A stretch of 64,000 bases of DNA from Branchiostoma floridae (Eukaryota > Chordata > Leptocardii > Amphioxiformes > Branchiostomatidae): the NCBI RefSeq assembly GCF_000003815.2, contig NC_049994.1:9036469-9100468 (forward strand), given 5' to 3'. The notes below the pieces were generated by a model. The model made no database searches. It was not told the origin of the DNA and saw nothing but the letters and a program-made list of their open reading frames with translations. Positions 29,697-41,367 of the stretch are shown piece by piece. A program made the translations under genes and the position numbers. Each line of letters opens with the position of its first letter. Positions within the stretch are counted from its first letter, which is position 1.

Positions 29697-29790
29697 CGTT
29701 CACACTTCCGAGTACGCATGCGCAATACGTGTATTTGTCACATTACCCACAATTCCTGTCACCGCGCGTGCGTACTAGAAAGTGTGAACG
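29697..29790. mobile_element. Short foldback element with CGTTCACACTT ends
   Basis: CGTTCACACTTCCGAGTACG at 29697 is inverted with a few mismatches at 29764-29790 (arms 27 bp). The element is 94 bp and non-coding. Confidence 0.55.
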
Positions 29791-29902
29791 AGCTTATCAA
29801 GTGGCTGTAATCACAGATACAAAATCCAAATTTACCAGCCAACCCCAAGGCTTAATACCGACAACATAATGACGTGAATGCGAACCCGCTGTACATGTAA
29901 TA

Positions 29903-30024
29903 AAACAAGCGCTCTCATTGGTGATCATTGGTCAGACTTGTAATGAAATATGAGCCCTCGGCAGGACTAAACAAGCGTTCTCATTGGTCAGACTTGTAAT
30001 GAAATATGAGCCCTCGGCAGGACT
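29903..30024 (-). repeat. Tandem duplication of the gene C 3' end
   Basis: 29903-29968 (66 bp) and 29969-30024 (56 bp) are near-identical; the first has 10 extra bases. The right copy contains the last codons and stop of gene C, and the left lies in the 3' UTR. Confidence 0.75.
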
Positions 30025-33000
30025 CAATATCCATGACCGCCAACCTGCCGTCAGGTGTCAAGGTCACTTGACTGGGGTGCCGGAGGCCCTGGTCAGAGGT
30101 CAGCAGGTGGCGGGAAAACTTGCCGTGTGAGTCAAACATGGAAACCCGTCCATTCCCGCTGTCTGCTACGATGATGTTCCCATCAGCGTCCACGCATACT
30201 CCTGTATGATGAGAGACGTTGTCATGGTAAGATCTACGTTTACAAACCCTCTCTAACAGTACGAGTGTGCCTTGGTCGGAAGTCCTCCTAGGAGACAGAT
30301 ACTCCGAAAAACAAAGCTGCATCTGCTGAAGCCGTCTCACACGTGTCATACAGTTCTGTCCCTGTGAGACTTAGTGCTCCAGAAGACGAGAGGGTGGAGA
30401 AGGAATTGCACACCACTCCTTCACCATAAAAAGTCATGTGCAGGTCAGGCAAAACAGGTAATGCCTGTCTGCCTGCTCATCTGTCGAACCGACAGGAGAA
30501 CCACACACACACAAAAAAAAAACAGTACGAGTGGATAGATATTAAACACAATCGCCATCAGTGTATCCATCCAGAATAAATTCTATTACAGTATGCAACT
30601 TACGAGAGAAAACCATTAGAAAAGGGAAGACACTGATTAAAAGATAAGTATTTTCAGAAGAGAACCAGATAGAAACAACATAAGAGCATGTCATTTCTCA
30701 AAAACAATGCCCATTGTCTTTTCTTGAATGGGTAACACTATACATACCACGCAGTAATGAAATTATATCCTTTCCTGTTTTAGTTCCTGAATATTCAAAC
30801 TGACAACTTCGGATGTATGCACTGGGCAGAAACTTTAGAATGTGAGCAACTTCCTCTTGTATGCCTGTCAAATGTAAAAGCCATGTCTATACCCTATTAC
30901 GTTACATTCTTTACAAGACCATAACATTACGACCTCACCTTTAGGGTTCTTTAGTTGTCCATCCTTGCTGCCCTTCTTAGCAACCTTTAGCCGAAACGTT
31001 CCCATCATTGCGAACACCTGGAATTACAACAATGTTAGAAATATGTTTCATAAAACAGAGCTTAGAAATCGTGTGATTGTGAACGGCATAACTCGAGATA
31101 CTGTGGGTGGATCATAACTAAAATGGCGTTTGGTATGTTGGTAGGTGTCGAACAAGTTGGATTATGAAACACCTTTTGGTGTCTTATGGTAGTGCAGCAG
31201 AACTTCCGTTTTCCACGGTGCAGTTTTTAGGGTGGCTATGACTGGACCTACAAGGTCGACTATTTCTGTCACAAAGCTGTCCTAATAATGTTCTCAATTC
31301 ATTATCATAATCATACTTTCCTCCAGGCTATGACAGAGCGCTTTCGTAGTTTTTAAGACAGTCACAGAACCGTATAGCAATGTTCTTGTATGTACCTTGA
31401 TGCAATGACAGTCATGGTCAGGCACGTAGATATTCCACGCGGAGTCCACGGCTACAGATATCGGGTAGGTCAGCTCATGGTCGCCTCGTCCGCTGCTGCC
31501 GAACTGACGGATCAGCAGGCCGTCAGGCTGGTAGATGAACACCTACAGAATACAGGCAAAATGAACACCTAGAGATGAACACCTAGAGATAAATACTTAC
31601 AGATACAGGCAAGATGAACACCTAGAGATGAACACCAACATACAGGCAAATGGAACCCCTAGAGATGAATACTAACAGATACAGGCAAGATAAACACCTA
31701 CAGATATATGATATGAACATTTACATATCATGGCAAGATGACGCCCGAGATGAACATCTACAGATACAGACAATATGAACACCTAGAAATGAACACTAAC
31801 AGATACAGGCAAGATGAACATCTACAGATACAGACAGGATAAACATCTTAAGATGAACGCTTAAAGATGCTGGTAAGATGAACACCTAAAGATACAGGTA
31901 AGATGAACATTTGAAGATGAACACCTACAGATAGAGGAAACAGGAGAGCGAGTATGGGAGCCGCGGTATAAAACAAGTACTATGTAAAGTATCCTGTGCG
32001 GCTAACCATATTATGCAATGCGTAAGTTTAAACGAAAAGACAGACATGTTGAAAAGTATCACTATCGAACCTACCTTACACTTCTGTGTGTCCGTGACCA
32101 GTACCTGACCTCCCACCGGGTGTATAGCGACACCCAGCGGGTAGGACAGCTGCCCCTTCCCGAAGGTCTGCACGCACGTCCCGAGCTTGTCGAGCACGTC
32201 TACGGTCTCCTGCTGCGGCCTGGTGCAGAACAGGTGTCCCGTGTTGTCCGCCGCCAGATGGAAGTAGTGCGGCTGGAAGGACTTCCCTACAAACTGGCCC
32301 GCGCTGTCGTACTCTTTGATCTCCCCCTCTTCTATATCGCTACATCCGTCCATGACGAAGATGCGACCCTCCGACGTGACTGTCATTCCTCTGGGTTCCG
32401 TTAGTTGGCCCTCTCCCGACCCCGCGTGTCCGAAGAACACTAGGCCCGGTACTGGTTGGTTCGGGTTGATACCTCTCATGAGCGGTGGTGGAGTTGCATT
32501 TGCAGGCGTGAGGCTATTCTGCCGCTCATTTTTGGAGCCCCTTTCCTTCAGGTGACCTAGAAGGGTCTTTCCTGTGGGAGTGATGGCGGGTTGGAAGTCC
32601 ATTCCCAGTGAGATGTAGTCGGTGCTCAACTCCTTTATTGCTATGGCAACCTCTAACTTCTTACAAATGGCGTCCTCCATGCCGATGACCTCTGGTTCGG
32701 TGAAGGTCAGCCTCTTCTCTACCCAGTCACGAGTGGTCGACACTTCCTCGAGCGTGCTCTGTGCCGAGTCTTTCTGCTCTATCAAACGCATCTGTTTCGT
32801 CATGAAATGACTCTCGAGCTCCTGAAGCAAAACCGCTGCCGTCTTGTTGATATCGTCGATCAACTGTTGCTGGTAGGACCGTATGGTGCTCTCTACTGCC
32901 GTCTTCTCAGCTTCCAGCTTCTTTTCGTTGTCAGAGATGCCACTCACGACGTCTTCGTGGGTCTTGATCCTCTCTTTGCACGTCTTGAGACTTGCGCCGA

Positions 33001-33442
33001 TCCTGTCGCGGCTGCCACCTGCCGCTTGAGCCGCGCTGCAGATAGAATGCCCCTGGTGAATGTCGAGAATGCACTCGCTACAAATGGCCACCTTACACTG
33101 CTGGCAGTAGAAGCGCCGGACTTCCTTCTTGTGTGTCCCACATTTGTCGAACGCGCGCGGCTTTTCAGCTATCGGTGGAGGCTTCTTAACAACCACCAGC
33201 TTCTCACAGAAGCTGGCGATCTCAAAATTCTTCTTGAATCCCTCGACGCCATCTTTAGGAAGTATGACCTGTTCGCGACATGTTGGGCACCGGAAGATTC
33301 TTTTGTCGGCGCTGATTTTAGAGATACAGTTCTGACAGAAGGTGTGCTGACAGGGCAAGACTCTTGGTTCGGTGAACGTCTCCAGACAGACTCCACAGGA
33401 CAAGAGTTCCTCGCGGATTTTCTGTAAGTTGGTGGTGTCCAT
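29981..33442 (-). CDS. TRIM-NHL protein, gene C
   Basis: Four coding exons, 33442-32075, 31542-31396, 31017-30939 and 30201-29981, total 1815 nt (604 aa plus TGA) with matching phases. The start has a strong GCCGCCATGG context. A plausible acceptor at 33536-33538 makes more upstream Met codons unlikely. Residues 16-55 are a C3HC4 RING (CGVC, CQHTFCQNC, CPTC), 101-132 a B-box 2, about 140-265 a coiled coil, and about 365-604 NHL blades (for example LTYPISVAVD and LKNPKGVCVD). It differs clearly from gene A, so it is an older paralogue. By family it is a ubiquitin ligase whose propeller recruits a target; the target is unknown. The last residues overlap a tandem duplication, and exon 2 starts inside a minisatellite. 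Confidence 0.85.
31536..31935 (-). repeat. Minisatellite derived from a splice-acceptor boundary of gene C
   Basis: About 400 bp of repeats built on AGATGAACACCTACAG and AGATACAGGCA. The unit, read on the minus strand, is CTGTAG|GTGTTCATCT, exactly the acceptor and first bases of gene C exon 2 at the array edge. Several internal units keep the TAG/GT junction. Confidence 0.7.
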
Positions 33443-33542
33443 GGCGGCGCCTTGGCCAGGTGTGTTCGTAGGACAGGCCGTGGTGCAGGTGAGGAAGTGA
33501 CGTACTCTGTGGGGGAAGTCGGAGATCAAGTGAACCTGAACG

Positions 33543-36231
33543 GTTTGTAATTGAACAACAACAAGAAGAAAGTTAAGTGTTTTCCGTGGCAAGTGGCAGG
33601 TAGAGCGTTTGAGTGTTTTTCACGTGCACACAACAAACGCTGTCTCGAAGCGGAGTTTTAAGCTATCATCAGTAAATTATGTAGTGTGTATTCAGTAAAA
33701 TCCCTTCAAAATGCAGATAGCTCGTTGACCTTAAGCATTCTTAAGACAAAATGTCTTACAACAGCAGTATATACCGCGACTTAATAGAAACTTGAACGAC
33801 GTCTTAAAGCATTTAGAACCTTATTAAGTGTTATAAGCTGTATTCAGGAATGTAGGTTATCATTTGTAGCACTTGCTCACTACTGAATGCTGCTGCCCTA
33901 GTTTTAATTTCTCGCCCTTTCAGCGAGGTTCTCTGTGCTATTTATAGCGTTTAAACCACCATGGGTCTTATTACAAGATGGTGGTTGTATATCACAAATG
34001 TAAACACTCCATTCACTGGCTACGCCGTTTCTGACTCAAAATTGGCGTGGACTGAAAAAGACTTCAAACGACTAGACTTGAACAATGGCCATCAGAAACA
34101 GTAATGCGTACAGTCAAAGTGCCACGACGAAAACGTATAATCTATAGGAGACGTCGAGGATCATGTTGTGAACAGGTCCGCATGAATGCTGTGCATTTGG
34201 ATCTCAAATATGTGTTGCTTTACGAAGAATACGTAATGCTTTTTGTTGTTGTACAAACTGAGAAGGTGCATATGAACACTTAGTCTCCACCTTTTCTTGA
34301 CACGTGACATCCACTGTCACGCACTGTTTACTTCCTTTAAGTCTCTGAGTCATTTTTTTCTGGGAACGTTTCCTTGTTGTGGCGGAAGGAAGGGCAAAGC
34401 ATGAAGGAATTTGGGGGCGCTGTAAACAAACTGTAAAAAGACACTTCTGCTACTCGATGTTAATGTGATATCCCCCTCCCATGATTTAATGTTAAAACTT
34501 GAGCTGACTAGTTACCTATAGTTCTGTATCGGCATTGTTACGGTTACATTGTCGTACACTGATATCAACTATAAAGCGACAGCGAAAAAGATTTGTGTCT
34601 GCGTCCCTAGGAAGATACAACATTGATTCATGATTGAAGAAAAAAAGTTAACTTGGTCATATCACCGTTTTATCCACTGTTACAATTTACAACATTCACC
34701 TAAGTATGTGTACACAACCCACTCGACAAGCTTAAGGTTAACTTGGGTCAACATTCAAAGCGACAAACACACAGTGCAAACGCTGCTTAAAACTCGCCTG
34801 TTCGTTTTTAACAGTCTACAAGTCCATAAGACCATATTTTAAAGCGTTAATCGTAAACGAGCGTCAACATAAAGTCTTGTAAAGCTCACCTTGTGATTGG
34901 AACAATGAACCACTTGTTGGAGTTGAGACTTTCTGTATCAATATCCCAAGGGGCCACGCTTCCCGTTGTAATCGGGGTCATAGGTAACATTCCTTTTTAT
35001 GGTGCATGGACGAGCTAAAGAAATCTTCCGTTTAGGGGTGTGCGTAACTTATCCCTGGTTTGTTCTGTGTAAGACTGACGGGCCGGCCACATTCGTCGTT
35101 AAAGACGGTTCCACGAAGGTAAACTGAGGGCATAGTAATGCTCAGTAAGGGCAGTTGTGGACTTGCCCTACGTTAAATCCAGCTGTGTTGTGACGGATGT
35201 TGTTGGCGGACATAGTATTGCTGAAAATGCTAAGTCGAAAACCTGTTCGACGAATATGACGGCGCCTGTCGTACACCTACGGTAGCAGTGATGCAGTTGA
35301 TACTTATACCGTTAGGTGACGCTTTAGTCGGCTTCCCTTTGACGCTTGAGTACATATTATCTCTATGTACATGTAACAAGATGCAACAAATCGACGCTGT
35401 TAATGTGTTTTATGGAGGTATTGTGGATACGTGCTGTGGCTGTTGGTTCCAATTGCTTTGACGCTTGTGTTTTTCTTAACTCATTGTCAGCTACATATCT
35501 ATGTGCGTGTCTTTTTCTTTGGTTGTATATAACTTTGTTGCAACTTTCATCATAGTAATGACGACTTTAACATCTGTTATCGGGGTAAACTCCTAACTGA
35601 ACATCAATATGTTGATATAAAGAACACCCTCAGAAGATTTGGTGATAATTTTTTTTAAATTTTGGAATCGGAAGTCAACTCATAATGACAATCAACTTTG
35701 AAATGTAGTGAATGATATACAACCATCTGTCTTGATAAACAAATACAGCACCATTTGATAATGATGATAGTAATGATAATATGGATAGGAAAACAAAGCA
35801 TAGCTGTAGTATTGGAGACTATACATATATATCAAATTAATACAAATGTACAGAAGTTAGTTTTATATGATAAATTACAGTTATAGTAGAAATAAATAAT
35901 TATGTGTACATGATCACATGTTTTGCTATTATTGCGTCACACGTGATAAGTCATTCTCTATTCTGTATACAATGTAACATAAATATTTATAGTACATCAG
36001 TGTATAAAGTAACAAAGTGCTCAAGGTACGTAAAATATGATGTATCAAGCCAGAGTTGGCTCCCCTCATGCTTCATTCTCAGTCATAACTATGAAATAAA
36101 CATCAAGGTAAATCATTCTTGCTCGGGAACATAGAATGTTGTGAAGCATTTGTCATTGATTCAGTCATCCAGAAAGCAATACGGTGTCAGTTCCCGCCAA
36201 ATTGTGCATTCCCTCCCTCCCCCATCCACAG
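33543..36231. other. Spacer between genes C and D
   Basis: No supported exon, RNA gene or clear repeat. The part near 33.6 kb is the likely promoter side of gene C, and the part near 36.2 kb the 3' side of gene D. Confidence 0.4.
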
Positions 36232-37563
36232 CTACACCCAAGGCATGTTGAAGCTGTCGATGAGGTTGCCACGAGTCCCAATCTTCTTTTGTCCGCTCAA
36301 ATCCTCCATGAATTTGTCCAGAATGGACGGTAGAGACTTGAATCCCTTCCTCCGGCGACGCTTCAGCTGTTTTGTAGACGTTCTGGTGGGTTGTTTTGCC
36401 TGAGGGTTCGCCGGTTCCCCGTTAATTATGGTTAACCGCGGTGTTTTTTCTCTACCGCTCACGGGGCCAGACTGGGCAACGTGCTCGTCTAACGGGTTTT
36501 GTTTCGGCAGGATCTCGTCGATAACAACAAACGAGTCCATCTCAGAAATTAAGTACTCACATTCGCCGTTATCAGGAACGTCAGAAGTAGTCAAATGCAT
36601 GTTTTCAGCGGTTTCAGACTGGGTGGTAATGCATGGAATGTCCGCATGAAGCTTTCCACTGTTGTCCTCCAGCAGGTCGACCACACGAACGCAGAGGCTT
36701 GCCGTATAGAAATCTTCGGGTAGCCCGTTCACACCGTCCGGGGGAAGGCCTGTAACCCTTCCGCAAACCGGACAAATGATAATGGATTCCCTTAGCATGA
36801 TACCTCTGAGACAAGGTTCACAGAACGTGTGCCCGCAAGCTAGCATCCTTGGAATATGGGCCAGGATGTGGAAGAAGCCCATGTGTATTCTGCAAACAAG
36901 ATACTCGTCAATAAAGTGTCGTATCAAACTGCCAGGCCCTGCCGATTCTAGCATAGTCTTAGTGATGTCGCCGTCTATTATGTGTGGACACGGTAGCTCT
37001 GTGTCTATCTTCTCTGTTTTTTGTGAAGATAGCAGGTCTGTGTCCGTCTTTTCCGTTGCTATAGATGTCACGGCCGTTCCTACCACAGTCGACAAAGTAA
37101 GTGTAGCAGTTGACATACTTGTTCGTGCTATTGGAGTCGCTGTTTTGGTTGCGTTCGTCCCTTCCACTGAATGCGAGCTTGCTGTTCTTGATGCAGTAGG
37201 TCTAAGCTCATTGACTGTTTCTTTTGCTGTAGATTTTTCGTCATATGTTACAGTCCCAGGCCTTTGTTCTGCACACGTTATTGTCCTGGATAAAGCCTCA
37301 ACATAACTGGCCATTGTTGTTGTAGTCGTTGCCTCTGCTATCGCCGTGGTGTCTGGCGCGCATTTTGTTGTGAACATTGATACTTTTTCCAGAAGAGTCC
37401 CTGCGACCACACTGTCTAATTCCAGCTTGGACGGTAGAATGTTTTTGATCCTGTGGAACGAGTCTACATCTTGTTGGCTTGTGTTGGATGATGAGTCGGG
37501 GGACGATTTCAGCACACCGGACGTCGACAGCGTACTCGACTTCCTACTGACACAGCCTATCAT
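36232..37563 (-). CDS. RING-only protein with variant RING, gene D
   Basis: A single long open frame: 443 aa from the ATG at 37563. The frame extends upstream only to a TAA before 37593 with no earlier ATG. The N-terminal half is Thr/Ser-rich with two TEK-D-T-E/D-L repeats. The RING near residues 220-270 reads LVCRIHMG, ACGHTFCEPC, CPVC, with His at the place of the second zinc Cys. A linker GVNGLPEDF follows, like the TRIM genes nearby. The C-terminal part has a basic KRRRRK cluster (possible nuclear signal) and ends Met-Pro-Trp-Val. There is no B-box, coiled coil or NHL. Probable E3 ligase, or an inactive RING if the His cannot hold zinc. It faces gene E divergently. Confidence 0.7.
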   Translation of the reverse strand: MIGCVSRKSSTLSTSGVLKSSPDSSSNTSQQDVDSFHRIKNILPSKLELDSVVAGTLLEKVSMFTTKCAPDTTAIAEATTTTTMASYVEALSRTITCAEQRPGTVTYDEKSTAKETVNELRPTASRTASSHSVEGTNATKTATPIARTSMSTATLTLSTVVGTAVTSIATEKTDTDLLSSQKTEKIDTELPCPHIIDGDITKTMLESAGPGSLIRHFIDEYLVCRIHMGFFHILAHIPRMLACGHTFCEPCLRGIMLRESIIICPVCGRVTGLPPDGVNGLPEDFYTASLCVRVVDLLEDNSGKLHADIPCITTQSETAENMHLTTSDVPDNGECEYLISEMDSFVVIDEILPKQNPLDEHVAQSGPVSGREKTPRLTIINGEPANPQAKQPTRTSTKQLKRRRRKGFKSLPSILDKFMEDLSGQKKIGTRGNLIDSFNMPWV

Positions 37564-38246
37564 TCTTGCACCGACTCTAAATCTCACAAACACAGTAATC
37601 TTTTAAAGATATCTTCAACAGTAAGCTGTGCCGGCCTTTCTTCAAGGTTGTTACAGCATTGTGGGACCGGCAGAAGACCGACAGGTCACGAAAGTAGTCC
37701 TTACAGTCTGCTCGTGTTTAGCCTCGTGAAGTGAGGTGTGCTACATACAGGCCATTCAAATGTAATCACGTGTGTTCATGGAAAGGTGTTCCCCTGTCAA
37801 TCAGTAGAAAAGTTGATCTGTCGACGAGGCTGGTAGTTGTGCAATGACATTTTCGGTAGCCCAGTGTTATTTCAATGATATTTTTAAGGATTAATCGACG
37901 TCCGCAGGTCAAAGAGTCCTGTTAAATGTGACAGATTAAAAATACGCTCGACTGTCCGGCGATTTGGGGATTCAGCAACTATCTGGCGATGAGCACATAC
38001 GACCGAAGATCGTTGACTATGTACCAGGGGCTTCAGCTGGAATCTGCATAGAAGGATATCATTTTACAAAATATGCGAGTGATACCAAGTAAACGTCTTA
38101 CTGTTTCTTTCTTCTAAAATATCATAATGCAATAAGATAGACTACGTCTGTCTTCGTTACAATTGCCTGATCTCCTCACCTATTGTGCAAATCCGGTGGT
38201 ATCACACTTGATGTCTACTACTTGATGTCATCGTGAACTTCCCAAC

Positions 38247-38466
38247 ATGGTGACAAGAAACGAAGCATTGTGTTCGGAAAGCCAAGTAGATGAGATCACT
38301 ACCGGATGGCGCCCCGGGCAGGTATATCTGGGCGGATGCCAAGTCTTTGGAGTCTATAATAAACCCCGAGCACCTTTCCCAGGTGACTTATTAGTTACGG
38401 GTGACATTAACGTTTCACCTGAAGGTCAGCTGATGCAACATGTCCACGAAAAATGGCACTATAAAG
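38247..38466 (+). CDS. Possible coding exon, unknown
   Basis: Starts at an ATG after CCCAAC and stays open to AAAG|GTGCGT, a fair donor (38466/38467). It would encode about 73 residues including GQVYLGGCQVFGVY. I do not recognise the protein and see no matching next exon. It may be chance. Confidence 0.2.
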
Positions 38467-38582
38467 GTGCGTCCTTCTTCGTCTGCTGTGACATTTCGTT
38501 ATTCTATACCCTACTTGATACAAACCGCAAAGGAGCGCCAGGAAAAACAAATAAGAGAAACAAAAACAAACAACAACTGTGA

Positions 38583-40916
38583 TTCACGAGGTAGATATCA
38601 TCTAAACAATCAAAAGATTTTACATGTGAAATTCTCAAAATCATATTTCATATCGTCTACTGACGTTTTGAAACCCTGGTAATGACATAATCAATACAAA
38701 ACTTAGTCAAGTAGTCGGGATGCGTTTTGCAATTGGTCAGTCACTATTTAAAACGTCTGGCCGTTACCAGAACGTATGTCACTGACCAAGGTGTATGTCA
38801 CATGAGCAGACTGTGACACCTGGCAAGTGTAAGTTTGAAATGAATAATCTCCGTTCAAATCCTGACATAGTATAGGCGCCAGTTCTTTCACTTGGTTGGA
38901 GGGGCATAAAGCACACAGTGCCAAGCTTTCCTTCAAATGATGTTCGTGTATTATTAATCATAGTCGTGGATGGGAAACATACATGGGCTTTTGTAGTTTC
39001 TCAAGTGGAAGATTTAAAAAATCTTTTAATATTTTCCTCCTTGAAGGATTGCCTTGCGTTCAGGAGTCTTAGACGTTTTGAACAAGACAAAGATCCTGTT
39101 ATACGTTTTGAAGTCAAATACATTCGCAACATGGTCAAAAATGTAAAATACAATGGGTTACAAAAGTGTGTCTATTTCAGGACAAGGTTGTGACGTATCG
39201 AAGTATTTATCACATGCACCCAACCATGAGTAGTATGTCTGCATGTGTCCTTGTCCTGATAAGTGTAACAACTGCCCACGCGCGTACGTGACGACTTGCA
39301 TGGAGAGTGGTCGTCTGGTGTGTGTGTGTGTGGGGGGGGGGGGGGTAGTCGTCCTCGACTTGGGGTCGCACACGTATGACGATCTCATTCTGTGAAAACT
39401 GTTACTGTGCAAAGTTAAAAATGCACACTGAGTGGCATGATGCTAAATAAAGAATCGATCAACTCAGATCGTGCAGATGGAAGAGAAGCACAAAGTTGAC
39501 AGTATCTTCTAAGACACTTGGACAAAGCTGGATCCTGTCCCAGAATCTATGTCATGGCCGTGATGTCCCTACCCTGCCAGAGATGCTCCGCCCTAGAACT
39601 GCTCCGGGCTGGAAAAGACACAGGTAGTGGCATGCTAGAACCCTTAAGGCCTTATGCACCACTTTTAGGGACAACATAGCACATGTAAGCCGCGTGTGTC
39701 ACTTGAAAATGTTTTATACTTGTTGATCGTCCATCTTTGATCATTTTGCCCTCTACATCTCTTGCTCACTTTTCTTTGCCATGTTCTGCAGCAAAAAAAG
39801 TCCAAAGGGTTGTGAAACTATGCAAATGTGGGGCAACTATCGACACATGTGAACATTGAAAAGTCGGCGCTAAAATCATAGCAGGGTGGTTTCAAATTGC
39901 TATGTTGAAAATATTGTACTTTGAAACCACCGACCTTCGACCCAGTGTCCCTAATTAATAACCTGATTTTAAAATGAAAGTATATGTATATAGGTTACCC
40001 CGCGGGGAAAGGTGAATTAGAGTTACAGGTACCGGCTAATTTCACATCAATTTTCGCCGCTTTATCCATTGTATCTAAATTGTACACCCTATGGTATTGA
40101 GGAGGCCTCGAGGACTAATGGGGCAAAAACGATCGATACCTGTGACTTTTAAAACGCACATGACGAGATTCCGAATACCTAGTCATTGCTGAAATAGTCA
40201 GATAGACATGCATGGATATCTAGTCCAGTACATGGCTGTAGGCTAAATCGGTCCAGATGAGTATAAGCATTCTGTCTGGGCTGTCTTCGTGCATCAGCGT
40301 CGATGTCTTTTCAAACTGTTTATCATTTAAGATTCAAGAAAGAAGGGGCACTGTGGTATGAATTTTAAGACCTTTCATAGTGTCTTAGACTTAATTCTTT
40401 AAATGTAAATAAAGATTGGGATACTGCAAGACCTTTCGAATTCAGGGGTCTAGAACTAGATAAAGTTAGTGTCAAACTAATCACCTGTCATCACACAGGT
40501 CCCCCCACCCTGACAACTCAGAAGTCACGTGGTGTCACTTACGTCATGATTGACATCATCACCGGCCTTGTTTGCCCGGAGGCACAACTGTCCTTACTGA
40601 GTGTTGTCCATCTGAGATAAAAACAACACATGCCTCACACGTGAGACATCAGTGTTTGTGTGGGAGCCCATGCGATAGGACCTACTGTACTACTCCAACA
40701 TATATACCTTCTTCAAAACATTTCCAACAAGGTATGCCATCGTTCCTTTTGTTTTTCTTTCCTTTTAGTTTAATGTGAGTTCTTTGATTTACTTTTTGTT
40801 GAGAAGTTTGTGGGATACAGTTGCGATATACATGTATTATATGATTGACCGTAACGCGTTTTGTGGACAATGTTTATTTGCATACAAGCACCATAACATT
40901 CCGTTTCCCGTTTTCA
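38583..40916. other. Spacer between genes D and E
   Basis: No supported exon. It contains a TG run followed by a poly-G tract (39317-39345) and a small hairpin (GGTGGTTTCAAA at 39885, inverted at 39920-39931). Divergent promoters of genes D and E could lie in the 37.6-40.9 kb interval. Confidence 0.4.
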
Positions 40917-40950
40917 GAGCGAACATCTACTGAGTACATAGGGCATCAAC

Positions 40951-41367
40951 ATGAGGGAGGACATCTACAAAGACTTGGAGTGCGACTACCTAGCGCAGGT
41001 AGAAGACGTGCTAGAACACTCGTCGCCAAAAAGGCAGCAGGGAAAACAACTCCAGGCGATTATGACGACGTTTGAGCGAGAGAACCTGACTTGCTGTGTC
41101 CACCTCGGCGTCTTTGAGAAAAATCCGCGCCTGTTGCCATGCCTGCACCACCTGTGTGACGACTGCCTCACGGCGCTCATGAGGAACAGTATAACATTCC
41201 GCTGCCCGCTGTGCATGAAGAAGTACATGGTGCCGTGGAAGGGGGTCGAGGCGTTCAACCAGGATCCGAGGCTTATGTCGCTGAGGAACAAACTGAAACA
41301 GGCGATGAACAGAAACAGGACGACGCTTCGGCAGCTGTTAAACAGCGCACTCCTACCGTGGGTCTGA
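40951..41367 (+). CDS. Small RING-only protein with variant RING, gene E
   Basis: 138 aa from the ATG at 40951 to TGA at 41365-41367. A pyrimidine-rich acceptor (TTTTCAG at 40911-40917) lies just upstream, so a 5' UTR exon is likely. The RING reads CCVHLG, LPCLHHLCDDC, CPLC, with His where the second Cys is expected, exactly as in gene D. The linker KGVEAFNQDPRL resembles that of the TRIM genes. The C-terminus is Leu-Pro-Trp-Val, again like gene D. There is no B-box or other domain. AATAAA occurs at 42254. By family a RING E3 ligase or a regulator that pairs with another RING; function unknown. Confidence 0.7.
   Translation: MREDIYKDLECDYLAQVEDVLEHSSPKRQQGKQLQAIMTTFERENLTCCVHLGVFEKNPRLLPCLHHLCDDCLTALMRNSITFRCPLCMKKYMVPWKGVEAFNQDPRLMSLRNKLKQAMNRNRTTLRQLLNSALLPWV

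Noticed and set aside
31536-31935. CRISPR-like array
   Set aside because: Repeats are contiguous and degenerate with no spacers, and the context is eukaryotic.
33443-33592. N-terminal extension of gene C with a hydrophobic stretch (possible signal peptide)
   Set aside because: The hydrophobic codons are a pyrimidine-rich intron tract before an acceptor at 33536-33538, and the later ATG has a much better start context.
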